Below, piece after piece: positions 34,636 through 41,768 of a stretch of DNA of 64,000 nucleotides. The position numbers were made by a program, and so were the translations under genes. How positions within the stretch are numbered: position 1 is the first letter of the stretch; every line of letters starts with the position of its first letter. The notes beneath the pieces were generated by a model. The model saw only the letters and a program-made list of their open reading frames with translations, searched no databases and had not been told where the DNA came from. This stretch comes from JAXHNE01 sp038316995 (lineage in GTDB: Bacteria; Patescibacteriota; Saccharimonadia; Saccharimonadales; JAXHNE01). The stretch is from assembly GCA_038316995.1 (NCBI GenBank), contig JBBQAZ010000002.1, positions 1-64,000 of the forward strand, written 5' to 3'.

Positions 34636-35244
34636 CTAAGAAGGGGTGTTGTCAAGAGAATGCCAGAGGTGCATACAAGCAATAGTCCTATATGGTTTCC
34701 AGATGGCCGCCTTAATTTCAAGATCTTTTTTGGCTGGGAGCTTTTCCCAATTATACAGCTGAATCATTGCACGCTGTAAGCCTGCGTCGTCAGGCGCAAA
34801 CACATCAGGTCTCCCCAGGGTAAACATCAGAAACATTTGTGCAGTCCAAACACCAATACCTTTTACATTCGTCAGTTCTGTAATTGCATCTTCATAGCTA
34901 ACTTTGCCCAGGTGCTTATAAACATTGGGATTTTTATGAAAATGAAGTGCCAAATCTTTTAAGTATGCAGTTTTTTGTCGGGATAATCCGATTAACTTCT
35001 TTTCTTCATCACTGATATTTAGGACTTTTATAGGGTTAAGTTTAGTTACGCTCTCGAATCGTTTAAAAATTGTATGAGCAGCTGCAACAGAAACTTGTTG
35101 TCCAATTATTGAACGACAAAGCGAAGTAAAGTAGTCGGTTGGATTAGTTCTAGAAATTAAGTTTTGCCCTATTATGAGTCTGCCAAGTATTGGATCTTGT
35201 ATTTTCAGATGTTTCTCAGCCATGGCAATAAATTTGTCAGTCAT
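34636..35244 (-). CDS. DNA-3-methyladenine glycosylase (AlkA-like, HhH-GPD)
   Basis: The 202-residue base-excision enzyme has SIIGQQVSVAAAHTIFKRF, the helix-hairpin-helix LTNVKGIGVWTAQMFL and the catalytic Asp in DVFAPDDAGLQRA. AlkA-type enzymes remove alkylated purines. It lacks the N-terminal Ada/AlkA domain. A TATTAT box ends 6 bases before the ATG, and the gene is divergent from 35281 across 36 bases. Confidence 0.88.
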   Translation of the reverse strand: MTDKFIAMAEKHLKIQDPILGRLIIGQNLISRTNPTDYFTSLCRSIIGQQVSVAAAHTIFKRFESVTKLNPIKVLNISDEEKKLIGLSRQKTAYLKDLALHFHKNPNVYKHLGKVSYEDAITELTNVKGIGVWTAQMFLMFTLGRPDVFAPDDAGLQRAMIQLYNWEKLPAKKDLEIKAAIWKPYRTIACMHLWHSLDNTPS

Positions 35245-35280
35245 TACATGATAATAACTTACATAAAGTAAGATAGTGTA

Positions 35281-35844
35281 ATGACGCGTAGTTTATTTTT
35301 AACCATTGCAAGCCAAGCTTCATTGGCCATTACACTTTGTATATGCGTGCTTATTCGGCCTAGTGTTTTAATTTCACTGCCACAAGGAGGGCTGAGCAAT
35401 TACGGTACAGAAAGTCAGACAATTGTTGTGTTTAGTGTTGGGTTTTGGGTTGCTACAGTCTTTTTATTAATTGCTGCAAAAAAGTCCCAAGATATAAGAC
35501 TCAAAAAAACTATGTCTTTCTTTGCCGTGCTTTTAGCGCTACTTATTATCAGTACCTACCCGTACAGAATAAATACTTTCTTTGAGAATATTCATATATT
35601 AATTGGATTTACGGTCGGCACGTTTCAATTAATCAGTGCATATTTATTGGCTCGTTGGGTTCATTTTGACAATGTGAGCAGAATTGCTGGACTGTTCTTG
35701 CTGGGCAGTATCATAACCGGTATTAGTACTATTTTTTCAACAGGACTGCTATTTACATCCCAACTGCTCGGTGGACTAGGATATGGAACTTTACTGGTAC
35801 ATTACGCAAATTTTAAGGAAACAAAAGGGGAATCCAATGTGTAG
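35281..35844 (+). CDS. Polytopic membrane protein, unknown
   Basis: The 187-residue product has six predicted membrane helices and few charged residues. A TAAGAT box ends 6 bases before the ATG. It overlaps the DUF2277 gene by 8 bases. No family signature recognised; helices 1 and 2 flank an external loop (SLPQGGLSNYGTES). Confidence 0.6.
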   Translation: MTRSLFLTIASQASLAITLCICVLIRPSVLISLPQGGLSNYGTESQTIVVFSVGFWVATVFLLIAAKKSQDIRLKKTMSFFAVLLALLIISTYPYRINTFFENIHILIGFTVGTFQLISAYLLARWVHFDNVSRIAGLFLLGSIITGISTIFSTGLLFTSQLLGGLGYGTLLVHYANFKETKGESNV

Positions 35845-36097
35845 AAGTATAAAAACACTTTATAATTATGATCCGCCTGCAACTAAAGATGAGATCGAAG
35901 CAGCAGCATTACAGTTTGTGCGCAAATTGTCGGGGTTTCAAAAACCTTCAACAGTGAACGAGATTGCGTTTAATAAAGCAGTCAAACAGGTAGCCATTAT
36001 TTCAAGTGAGCTACTAAGTAAACTAACAACATCTGCAAAACAAAAAAATAGAGAAGAGCAGGCTGATAAAGCTCGAATTCGCTACGCTTCTAGATAG
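35837..36097 (+). CDS. DUF2277 family protein
   Basis: The 86-residue protein has the MCRSIKTLYNYDPPAT start typical of DUF2277 (usually MCRNIxxLxNFxPPAT) and the following KLSGFQKPS region. The invariant Met-Cys-Arg start may be functional. The biochemical role of the family is unknown. Coupled to the membrane protein upstream by overlap. Confidence 0.85.
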   Translation: MCRSIKTLYNYDPPATKDEIEAAALQFVRKLSGFQKPSTVNEIAFNKAVKQVAIISSELLSKLTTSAKQKNREEQADKARIRYASR

Positions 36098-36149
36098 CTT
36101 TGGGTTTTTTTGGTTTCTTGACTTCTTTGCGACCGCGATCTTTTGACAT
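36090..36149 (-). CDS. Possible 19-aa Lys-rich mini-protein
   Basis: ATG 36149 to TAG 36090 encodes MSKDRGRKEVKKPKKPKAI, preceded by GAAGGAAAA. Short Ser-Lys-Asp starts with Lys-Pro repeats occur in other bacteria as tiny conserved proteins, so this may be real; it overlaps the end of the DUF2277 gene by 8 bases. Confidence 0.4.
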   Translation of the reverse strand: MSKDRGRKEVKKPKKPKAI

Positions 36150-36208
36150 AGTTTTCCTTCAAGTTACGTGTATTTATCATACGCCTGATATTACTATTGC
36201 CAAAACGC

Positions 36209-36703
36209 TTATTTTTGTTCGACTCTTGATTCTACGCCAATCAAACCCACGATGCTTAGTATGGCTAGAACAAAAAAACCTTTCTGAGCAGTAATCAGTC
36301 CAATTCCTAAAAACCATACTGTGTAGCTAACATAGATTGGTTCGGGTATGTAGTTGTAAACCCCTTTGAGTTTTCTGGTAGGACTGCCAAAAAAGTTTCC
36401 GTTACCAAGTGCCTGAAAGCCAATTTGTTTTATGGCGGCAATAAAAATAACTAAAGCCAAAGACATTACAAGGGCACCAACGACGGCATAGGACTCCGCG
36501 ATTCTCCACGAAGAATTTGATATCAAGAACTCAGAAATAATGAATAATCCCCAAAAGATGGATATGATTATTCCGTGAACACGACCAGCGTTTTTGCCAA
36601 AACGATCATACAAGCCACGCGTTTTTTGCAAATAAATAGTAATTGTATTTACGCCAATTGCAAGAATAAGTGCACCTGCAGACAAAAAGTCATAAAACGT
36701 CAT
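36209..36703 (-). CDS. Isoprenylcysteine-methyltransferase-like membrane protein
   Basis: The 164-residue product has about five membrane helices and a C-terminal GVYNYIPEPIYVSYTVWFLG ... ESRVEQK reminiscent of the ICMT/PEMT signature (GxYxxxRHPxY ... ExxL). The Arg-His of that motif is replaced by Pro-Glu, so methyltransferase activity is doubtful. A TATACT box ends 6 bases before the ATG. Confidence 0.6.
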   Translation of the reverse strand: MTFYDFLSAGALILAIGVNTITIYLQKTRGLYDRFGKNAGRVHGIIISIFWGLFIISEFLISNSSWRIAESYAVVGALVMSLALVIFIAAIKQIGFQALGNGNFFGSPTRKLKGVYNYIPEPIYVSYTVWFLGIGLITAQKGFFVLAILSIVGLIGVESRVEQK

Positions 36704-36732
36704 TAAATAAGTATAGCCTCAAAAAGCGAGAT

Positions 36733-36984
36733 TTAGCTGTTTTCTAGTAAATCTAAGTCGACCTCAAGGTCGGCAATGCGTTCCTGAAGCTTCTTCTTCG
36801 AGTCCTTCACACCTTTGTTGTAAAGATCTGGACCGATATGCTGTGCGATAATATCGAGCACCTCCTCGGCCGCAATAATGCCAATTTCTTGATCAAAAGT
36901 TTCGCGGTAGTGACCAATAATTGCTTCTATGCAAGTTTTTTTGACTTCATTAGAACTTACATCCCATTTTCGTTTAATCTTCAT
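36733..36984 (-). CDS. DUF2164 family protein
   Basis: ATG 36984 (MKIKRKWD) gives 83 residues matching the DUF2164 pattern: YRETFDQEIGIIAAEEVLDI, IGPDLYNKGVKDSKK and a C-terminal coiled-coil LQERIADLEVDLDLLE. Function unknown. TATACT ends 6 bases before this ATG; an ATG 5 codons upstream would place that box inside the gene. Confidence 0.8.
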   Translation of the reverse strand: MKIKRKWDVSSNEVKKTCIEAIIGHYRETFDQEIGIIAAEEVLDIIAQHIGPDLYNKGVKDSKKKLQERIADLEVDLDLLENS

Positions 36985-37036
36985 ATGGATAGTATACAAA
37001 CAAATTAGGAATCGACATTATCGTCGTACAAAAGTG

Positions 37037-37058
37037 AAATTTAATTTAAATTAAATTT
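37037..37058. repeat. 22-bp perfect AT palindrome
   Basis: AAATTTAATTTAAATTAAATTT is its own complement over 22 bases, composed only of A and T. It lies just past the 3' end of the repetitive protein gene. Confidence 0.6.
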
Positions 37059-37067
37059 AGATGTGCG

Positions 37068-37637
37068 TTATTTTTTGTCTTCAGAACCTTTAATTGCAGA
37101 CTCGATAACGTCTCGGGGGAGTGCTGCAGATGCTAGAAGCGCATCCTTGGCAGTATTAACTGCATCGCCACCGACTGAGGTTGCAGCTTCCATGACACCG
37201 CCAACCGCAGACTGTGCTGCTTCAGCTGTATCTTCTCCAACATCACCAGCTGCCTTAATTGCTCCAGAAACGGCCGCAACTGCCGCTGCACCAATGTCTC
37301 CACCGGTTTCTGCGGTACCTTTTACAAGACCTTGAGCAGCACCAAATACAGAGCCCATGACGTCGCCACCTACAGATGAAACACCTTTGATGACGCCGCT
37401 CATTGTGCCAGTGACAGTTTCTGTCAAAGATGCCCCAACATCACCAGCAGCTTTTGCAGAGCCACTCGCCACAGAAGCTACTGCGTCTACAGTCGAACTT
37501 GCAACTTCGCCTGTTCCACTTATGACGTTAACTACTTGGTCTTTAACTGTTGTCGTCACCGATCCGACGATATCGCCGGTGCCTTTTATTGCAGCTGATA
37601 CTGCGTTCGTTGCTTCGTTAATAATTTTATCAATCAT
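37068..37637 (-). CDS. Low-complexity repetitive Ala/Gly/Val protein
   Basis: The 189-residue protein is built from imperfect repeats around the phrase (A/S)(A/G)IK(G/A)xGD(I/V)G, for example SAAIKGTGDIVGS, SGVIKGVSSVGGD and SGAIKAAGDVGED. The pattern predicts long amphipathic helices broken at Gly-Asp, like apolipoprotein- or LEA-type proteins. There is no signal peptide. It has an AAGGAGA ribosome site. It may coat membranes or act in desiccation stress; this is conjecture. Confidence 0.65.
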   Translation of the reverse strand: MIDKIINEATNAVSAAIKGTGDIVGSVTTTVKDQVVNVISGTGEVASSTVDAVASVASGSAKAAGDVGASLTETVTGTMSGVIKGVSSVGGDVMGSVFGAAQGLVKGTAETGGDIGAAAVAAVSGAIKAAGDVGEDTAEAAQSAVGGVMEAATSVGGDAVNTAKDALLASAALPRDVIESAIKGSEDKK

Positions 37638-37768
37638 AAAGTCTCCTTTGTTTAATTACCATCTATAGTTTACCAGCTGAAAAGCTGCGTGGCCAATACA
37701 ACAGGTACAGGACTCTCTATCTCAGCCGATTTAAAGATCAACTAATATACTCATGTAAGTATTCTTTA

Positions 37769-38344
37769 CTAGTGTTTTATAAGTGGGAGTTCAACAAGTG
37801 GTAAGCCAGCAGCGTCTGCTAATTCACGAATTTGCTCTTTACTGAAGGGTGTTTCTTCTGTTGGATCTTGTGGTTCAACCCAAAAAAACGCTTGGGCAGA
37901 AATTTCTTTAGCTCTCAAGAGGACTTCATTATGGTCATGTATTTGCGTTGATTCCATGAGTTTATCAGGGTCTTGAACTGGATAATTCTGAACTATTTCA
38001 TCATATGTTTTGTCCTGTGTGTAAATGTCACGGTAGTTCGTGGCTAAAATACTCGATTCTGGTGCTGAAAGTATAAGTCCGTGGCAAGCAGACGTCCCCT
38101 GGAACAACACGGGGTGATCCTGATCTACGAGACTACTCGATAAAGTTTCCATTTTGTTCAGGATTGAGCAGTTATTAACAAGATATTCTACAGGTTCGGC
38201 ATCTAGATTCAGTGGGTCCGTTACGCCACTGTCGATATGCAGTAAGAATCTAAAAGATGTCGGGTCAAAGTCTAAAGGATTAGATAGATTGCCCCAAACA
38301 GGGACTGTATCTTGTTCGTGACTGATTTGTAGATTTTCGTTCAT
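37769..38344 (-). CDS. Hypothetical soluble acidic protein, 191 aa
   Basis: Acidic, Asp/Pro/Leu-rich, without membrane segments or recognisable motifs; notable pieces are VPVWGNLSNPLDFDP and VLFQGTSACHGLIL. It is monocistronic, with a TATAAT-containing region 25-40 bases before the ATG, and ends in a 130-base gap that shows nothing else. Confidence 0.5.
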   Translation of the reverse strand: MNENLQISHEQDTVPVWGNLSNPLDFDPTSFRFLLHIDSGVTDPLNLDAEPVEYLVNNCSILNKMETLSSSLVDQDHPVLFQGTSACHGLILSAPESSILATNYRDIYTQDKTYDEIVQNYPVQDPDKLMESTQIHDHNEVLLRAKEISAQAFFWVEPQDPTEETPFSKEQIRELADAAGLPLVELPLIKH

Positions 38345-38481
38345 TTTGATTTTTAATTAACATCTATATTATATATACTTAATAGATATTTGTCAAGTAG
38401 CTTTGTTGAAATCAAACATTGACTAGGGGTGTTTAATCTGTTAATTTATAGATTGCTATTTGCTATCATGCAGATTGATAT

Positions 38482-38556
38482 CGCGGGGTAGAGCAGCGGC
38501 AGCTCGTGTGGCTCATAACCACAAGGTCGGAGGTTCGAGTCCTCCCCCCGCTACCA
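38482..38556 (+). tRNA. Initiator tRNA-fMet (CAU)
   Basis: Acceptor CGCGGGG/CCCCGCT with the unpaired C1-U72 typical of initiators (A72 in E. coli), D-arm GAGC/GCTC, anticodon loop CTCATAA, T-arm GGAGG-TTCGAGT-CCTCC, CCA encoded. The anticodon stem is TGTGG/CCACA, so only two of the usual three G-C pairs next to the loop are present (U29-A41). A terminator hairpin starts at the CCA and the repeat unit follows. Confidence 0.93.
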
Positions 38557-38715
38557 AGGTTTGGTTATCTCATTCGTGAGGTAAGCAAACCTTTTTTAGT
38601 TGTGTTAGACTCGAACCGAAAGGCGAAAACAGCCAGTGGCTGTTTGAGTTTTCCTTGCTTGGCCGAGCGAGATGCTTTAGCTCTCGAGCGAGCAAATTTA
38701 GGCGAGTCCTCCCCC
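38550..38715 (+). repeat. tRNA-linked repeat, copy A (166 bp)
   Basis: Starts in the tRNA-fMet 3' end (GCTACCA) and ends with GAGTCCTCCCCC, a piece of the same tRNA. It is 96% identical (6 changes in 166) to copy B at 41463-41628. It contains a terminator at 38555-38596, then a folded part from ACTCG (38609) to CGAGT (38703-38707), which are inverted ends. Distance from the CGAGT in the tRNA T-loop to the second CGAGT is 167 bp. Confidence 0.85.
38555..38596 (+). terminator. Terminator of tRNA-fMet
   Basis: AAGGTTTG pairs with CAAACCTT, with an inner perfect helix TTATCTCA-TTCG-TGAGGTAA, then TTTTTT. The first stem bases are the last A of the CCA end. The same hairpin recurs at 41468-41510. 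Confidence 0.85.
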
Positions 38716-38775
38716 GGTTTATAAAAATATGAGACAAAATTGAAGAAGCTCAGCTTCTATCATATCCAAATATTA

Positions 38776-39387
38776 CTAAACTTTGTCGAATATTTTGAAC
38801 AATGGCTGGAAATCTTCAGATTTTACAAATATCGTTATTTCATTAAAAGTTGAAACGAGCTCCACAATAGTGATTCCGCTTGCTGCAATGTCCAGAAGAA
38901 TTGTTGCATACACTGCATGAATTTCTGAACTATTTATTGGTAAACCAAGACAAAGAGCAGATAGCTTAGTGATTTTTCTTAGCTGGGACTTTTTACTCAG
39001 TAATTTTTCATCCTCCGAACTAATAATTATGGTATGTTCGTTCGTTCCTGTAGTTTGTACGAAATATCTAACTGAATCTGCTACAGTTTCTGCGCCTGTG
39101 TGTCCTCTAATATAGTTAAGCGCACTGAGATTATGATAGGAGCCATTGATTTGAATATTCTGAGGTTTTAGAAAAGCACCGACTACGTCTTTGGAAGATT
39201 TAGTAGAATATCTTCTTAGCGCCATCGAAATACTCTCAAGATTAACTTTTTGGCCTAACTGAGTTTCGATATTACTCCGAAAGAATTTAGCTACTGCTCT
39301 AATATTTAACATATCAGAGGTTAATAAGACTGCAATAAGTGGGTTTTTATCAAGTTCTACTCTTGTGAGTTCGGATATAGTTTTCAT
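38776..39387 (-). CDS. ACT-domain-like regulatory protein
   Basis: ATG 39387 gives 203 residues. The first half (VAKFFRSNIETQLGQKVNLE ... ALRRY) looks like a helix-turn-helix. The second half ends ASGITIVELVSTFNEITIFV followed by KSEDFQPLFKIF, the beta-alpha-beta pattern of an ACT domain, as in archaeal-type regulators that sense amino acids. GTTATATTTATAAC, a 6-2-6 palindrome just before the ATG, may be its own operator. Inside the island bracketed by the tRNA-linked repeats. Confidence 0.5.
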   Translation of the reverse strand: MKTISELTRVELDKNPLIAVLLTSDMLNIRAVAKFFRSNIETQLGQKVNLESISMALRRYSTKSSKDVVGAFLKPQNIQINGSYHNLSALNYIRGHTGAETVADSVRYFVQTTGTNEHTIIISSEDEKLLSKKSQLRKITKLSALCLGLPINSSEIHAVYATILLDIAASGITIVELVSTFNEITIFVKSEDFQPLFKIFDKV

Positions 39388-39499
39388 GTTATAAATATAA
39401 CACATTCTGTAATATTTGCAATAAAACAACAAAAATTTTATAAATATTTTTAAATGTCTTATTGTTTCTTTGTGCAAATAATTAATAGGAGTGAAAGAA

Positions 39500-39973
39500 A
39501 TGAAATATAAAAGAGCTTTTCCGACTTGTAGAACTTCAAGAAGCCAAGAAGTACCAGATACATATAATGAATTGTTTTGTGAAGGGGAAATGCCTACACC
39601 TGATATGACAGATTTACTAAGGAGTCAGATCGAATCACACAGTGGAGACCCTGCTTCGGACGCATACTATGGCCCTATAGCAACGCACTCGATATACCTA
39701 GACACTCAAGAAATACCTTTACTTGGATGGCAGGAAGTAGTTCTAAGAAGGGTGAGGTTGAGGCAGCTTGGCTGGAACGCAATCAGTGGGGTGCTAGTAG
39801 ATTCGTGGAGTAGACCAATGGATTCACTTATGCGATTTTTAGACAGAAACCAGGAATCAAAAATCAGAGCAAACGAATTATTTCTTGGGCCTTATTGTTC
39901 CAGCGACGATATTCTCAAACCTGGAATTATGGTTTATGACCCTATACTACATAAGCCAAATTCCACTCATTAA
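39500..39973 (+). CDS. Hypothetical island protein, 157 aa
   Basis: ATG 39500 is preceded by TAGGAGTG. Soluble, with a Trp-rich middle (GWQEVVLRRVRLRQLGWNAI) and no motif I know. Three cysteines are scattered. It is followed after 36 bases by a second unknown gene with its own ribosome site, so the two probably form an operon. Function unknown. Confidence 0.5.
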   Translation: MKYKRAFPTCRTSRSQEVPDTYNELFCEGEMPTPDMTDLLRSQIESHSGDPASDAYYGPIATHSIYLDTQEIPLLGWQEVVLRRVRLRQLGWNAISGVLVDSWSRPMDSLMRFLDRNQESKIRANELFLGPYCSSDDILKPGIMVYDPILHKPNSTH

Positions 39974-40009
39974 AATAGTGAATAAATAATCTAGAGAAAA
40001 GGAAATAAT

Positions 40010-40255
40010 ATGAGAAATGAATACTATGAAGGCGTAGTGGTGTCTTGCGTGATGAACGTGAGCATGAACTGCATACCAGAAGGCACAGTAACACGCGAAC
40101 AATATATGAGATATGGCGGGATGTTACTTAGAGGCAGAGCAGATGCACAGCCTATAGGTATTGTTGAGCCAGCAGAGGAACAATTAAAAGAGTTAATTGT
40201 GGATCAGGCACACGAGCTATACGAAGGTGGTCGCCAAGATAGATGTTTAATTTAG
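40010..40255 (+). CDS. Hypothetical island protein, 81 aa
   Basis: Preceded by AAAAGGAAA. Acidic, with VVSCVMNVSMNCIPEG near the start and a helical C-terminal half (EEQLKELIVDQAHELYEGG). Followed by a 9-bp hairpin (40269-40290) and a terminator. No family recognised. Confidence 0.5.
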   Translation: MRNEYYEGVVVSCVMNVSMNCIPEGTVTREQYMRYGGMLLRGRADAQPIGIVEPAEEQLKELIVDQAHELYEGGRQDRCLI

Positions 40256-40268
40256 TTGAGACAAGCTT

Positions 40269-40347
40269 GATTAATTTAACGAAATTAATCAGTCTGGCCA
40301 CCACGCATATGACTGCAAAAAACAGAGGTTATTATCCTCTGTTTTTT
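40269..40347 (+). terminator. Hairpin plus Rho-independent terminator
   Basis: GATTAATTT-AACG-AAATTAATC forms a first hairpin. CAGAGG-TTATTAT-CCTCTG with A and T tracts (40317-40347) is a classic bidirectional terminator. Confidence 0.82.
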
Positions 40348-40361
40348 GGTATAGTGACTAC

Positions 40362-41006
40362 ATGGATTCATTAATTCCATTTTACCAAGCTTTTCCAACA
40401 CCTGGACATCCTAAAGGCGTACATTGCGTAGAAACTGCACTAAAGATGATTCTAGGCTATTTTGAGCCTGACCGGGAATATTCCATAAATGAGCTTGAAA
40501 AAATCACAGCGAAAAAACCTGAAAAGGGTAGCTGGAGCTTTGATTGGTCAATATGGTTTGTTGCGCAAGGATATAATATAAAGCATTATTCTACTTTTGA
40601 CTTTGAAGCATTCAAAAGAGACGGTGTTGAATATATACGACGTGATTACGGTGATGAAATAGCGGACTGGCAACTTACGAATTCTGACATAGGGCGCGCT
40701 AGGTCATTAGTAGATGAGTACTTAGAAAAAGTGGAAATTGTAAATCGCAAACCAACAATTGAAGACATACGATCAGAAATAAGTCAGAAGTCGGTTGTTA
40801 AGCCGATGGTGAATAGTAACGTTTTAAATAATATGAAGGGCTACGAAGGACATTCAGTAGTAGTTCTAAATATAGACAATGAGTATATTTGGTTTCATGA
40901 TCCTGGATTACCAGCATTTAAAAACAGAAAAATTAATCACGAAAAATTCCAAAGTGCCATGAATAGCTTCGGTGGTGAAATGGATGTAATAAGAAGGCCA
41001 CGATGA
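40362..41006 (+). CDS. C39-like papain-fold protein
   Basis: The 214-residue protein has the layout of peptidase C39-like proteins: a Cys in GVHCVETALKMIL (about residue 22), a His in GYEGHSVVVLN and an Asp in WFHDPG. This triad order fits a papain-like fold, used by bacteriocin-leader peptidases and by inactive relatives. No signal peptide, so cytoplasmic. TATAGT ends 6 bases before the ATG. It overlaps the deaminase gene by 4 bases; the pair may act on a shared substrate. Confidence 0.65.
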   Translation: MDSLIPFYQAFPTPGHPKGVHCVETALKMILGYFEPDREYSINELEKITAKKPEKGSWSFDWSIWFVAQGYNIKHYSTFDFEAFKRDGVEYIRRDYGDEIADWQLTNSDIGRARSLVDEYLEKVEIVNRKPTIEDIRSEISQKSVVKPMVNSNVLNNMKGYEGHSVVVLNIDNEYIWFHDPGLPAFKNRKINHEKFQSAMNSFGGEMDVIRRPR

Positions 41007-41407
41007 AAGATATTGAATTTCTGAAAATGGCTGTTAATGAAGGTAACAAGGTAGAACAACCATATAATTTTGGTGCTGTTGTAGTTAAAGACGGAAAAAT
41101 AATTGCATCCGAACACAACCACGTCACAGAACAGCATAACCCCTTTCTTCATTCTGAAGTGTGTGCAATCATCGCAGCTTGCAAAGTATTAAAAACCCAC
41201 CATATTGATGGGGCCGTTCTTTATTCAAGCCACGAACCCTGTACGATGTGTTTAAGTTGTGCTGCATGGGCGCATATAGACAGAATAGTGTTTGCAATTT
41301 CAGCAAAAGAACAAGATTTTAATTATGAATTCAAGAATCCTGATACTATGAATCTTTCAAAAAATTTAGTTAAGCCAATTAAAATAGAACACTTAATTTT
41401 GAGTTAA
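41003..41407 (+). CDS. Nucleoside/nucleobase deaminase (CDA fold)
   Basis: The 134-residue zinc deaminase has HSEVCAIIAA (zinc His and catalytic Glu) and SHEPCTMCLSCAAW (PCxxC). It most resembles guanine deaminase/TadA-type enzymes. The usual A of HAE is S here (HSE), which occurs in free-nucleoside deaminases more than in TadA. Overlaps the C39-like gene; last gene of the island. Confidence 0.8.
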   Translation: MKDIEFLKMAVNEGNKVEQPYNFGAVVVKDGKIIASEHNHVTEQHNPFLHSEVCAIIAACKVLKTHHIDGAVLYSSHEPCTMCLSCAAWAHIDRIVFAISAKEQDFNYEFKNPDTMNLSKNLVKPIKIEHLILS

Positions 41408-41462
41408 TAACTTCCAGCGACTTAACTCCTCAAGGATAATGTTCTAAGACGAAGCAACCTGG

Positions 41463-41636
41463 GCTACCAAGGTTTGGTTATCTCATTCGTGAGGTAAGCA
41501 AACCTTTTTTAGTTGTGTTGGACTCGAACCGATAGGCGAAAACAGCCGGGGGCTGTTTGAGTTTTCCTTGCTTGGCTGAGCGAGATGCTTTAGCTCTCGA
41601 GCGAACAAATTTAGGCGAGTCCTCCCCCCGCTACCA
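41463..41636 (+). repeat. tRNA-linked repeat, copy B, ending in a tRNA-fMet 3' fragment
   Basis: Begins GCTACCAAGG like copy A but without a tRNA in front, and ends GAGTCCTCCCCCCGCTACCA (41617-41636), an exact 20-bp copy of the 3' end of tRNA-fMet. This fits a displaced right attachment site. After it comes AGAAAAGAG and a terminator, probably the original downstream flank of the tRNA gene. Confidence 0.85.
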
Positions 41637-41645
41637 AGAAAAGAG

Positions 41646-41672
41646 TCCATCCATGCGATGGGCTTTTTTCTT
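41646..41672 (+). terminator. Terminator, probably the ancestral tRNA-fMet terminator
   Basis: GTCCATC-CATGC-GATGGGC (one G-T pair) is followed by TTTTTTC. It lies 10 bases after the displaced tRNA 3' end, the position expected for the tRNA's original terminator. Confidence 0.7.
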
Positions 41673-41768
41673 TTGTTTCGTAGATACGACGAGAACCAGA
41701 TGCGTGATCGAAAGCGCTAACTTACTATTTCAATTCATCAAAATATAATCATTAGCTTTAGTCTTATT

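Noticed and set aside
37063..37668. Frames antisense to the Ala/Gly repeat protein
   Set aside because: They mirror the low-complexity codons of the minus-strand gene, which has a proper AAGGAG site.
38506..38724. Open frame running through tRNA-fMet and repeat copy A
   Set aside because: It covers the tRNA, a terminator and the folded repeat, and the related frame in copy B (41557-41748) differs in extent; the sequence is explained by structure, not coding.
38716..41462. Tyrosine or serine recombinase inside the island
   Set aside because: None of the five products shows the R-H-R-Y set or a resolvase Ser domain; the helix-turn-helix protein at 38776 ends in an ACT-like domain.
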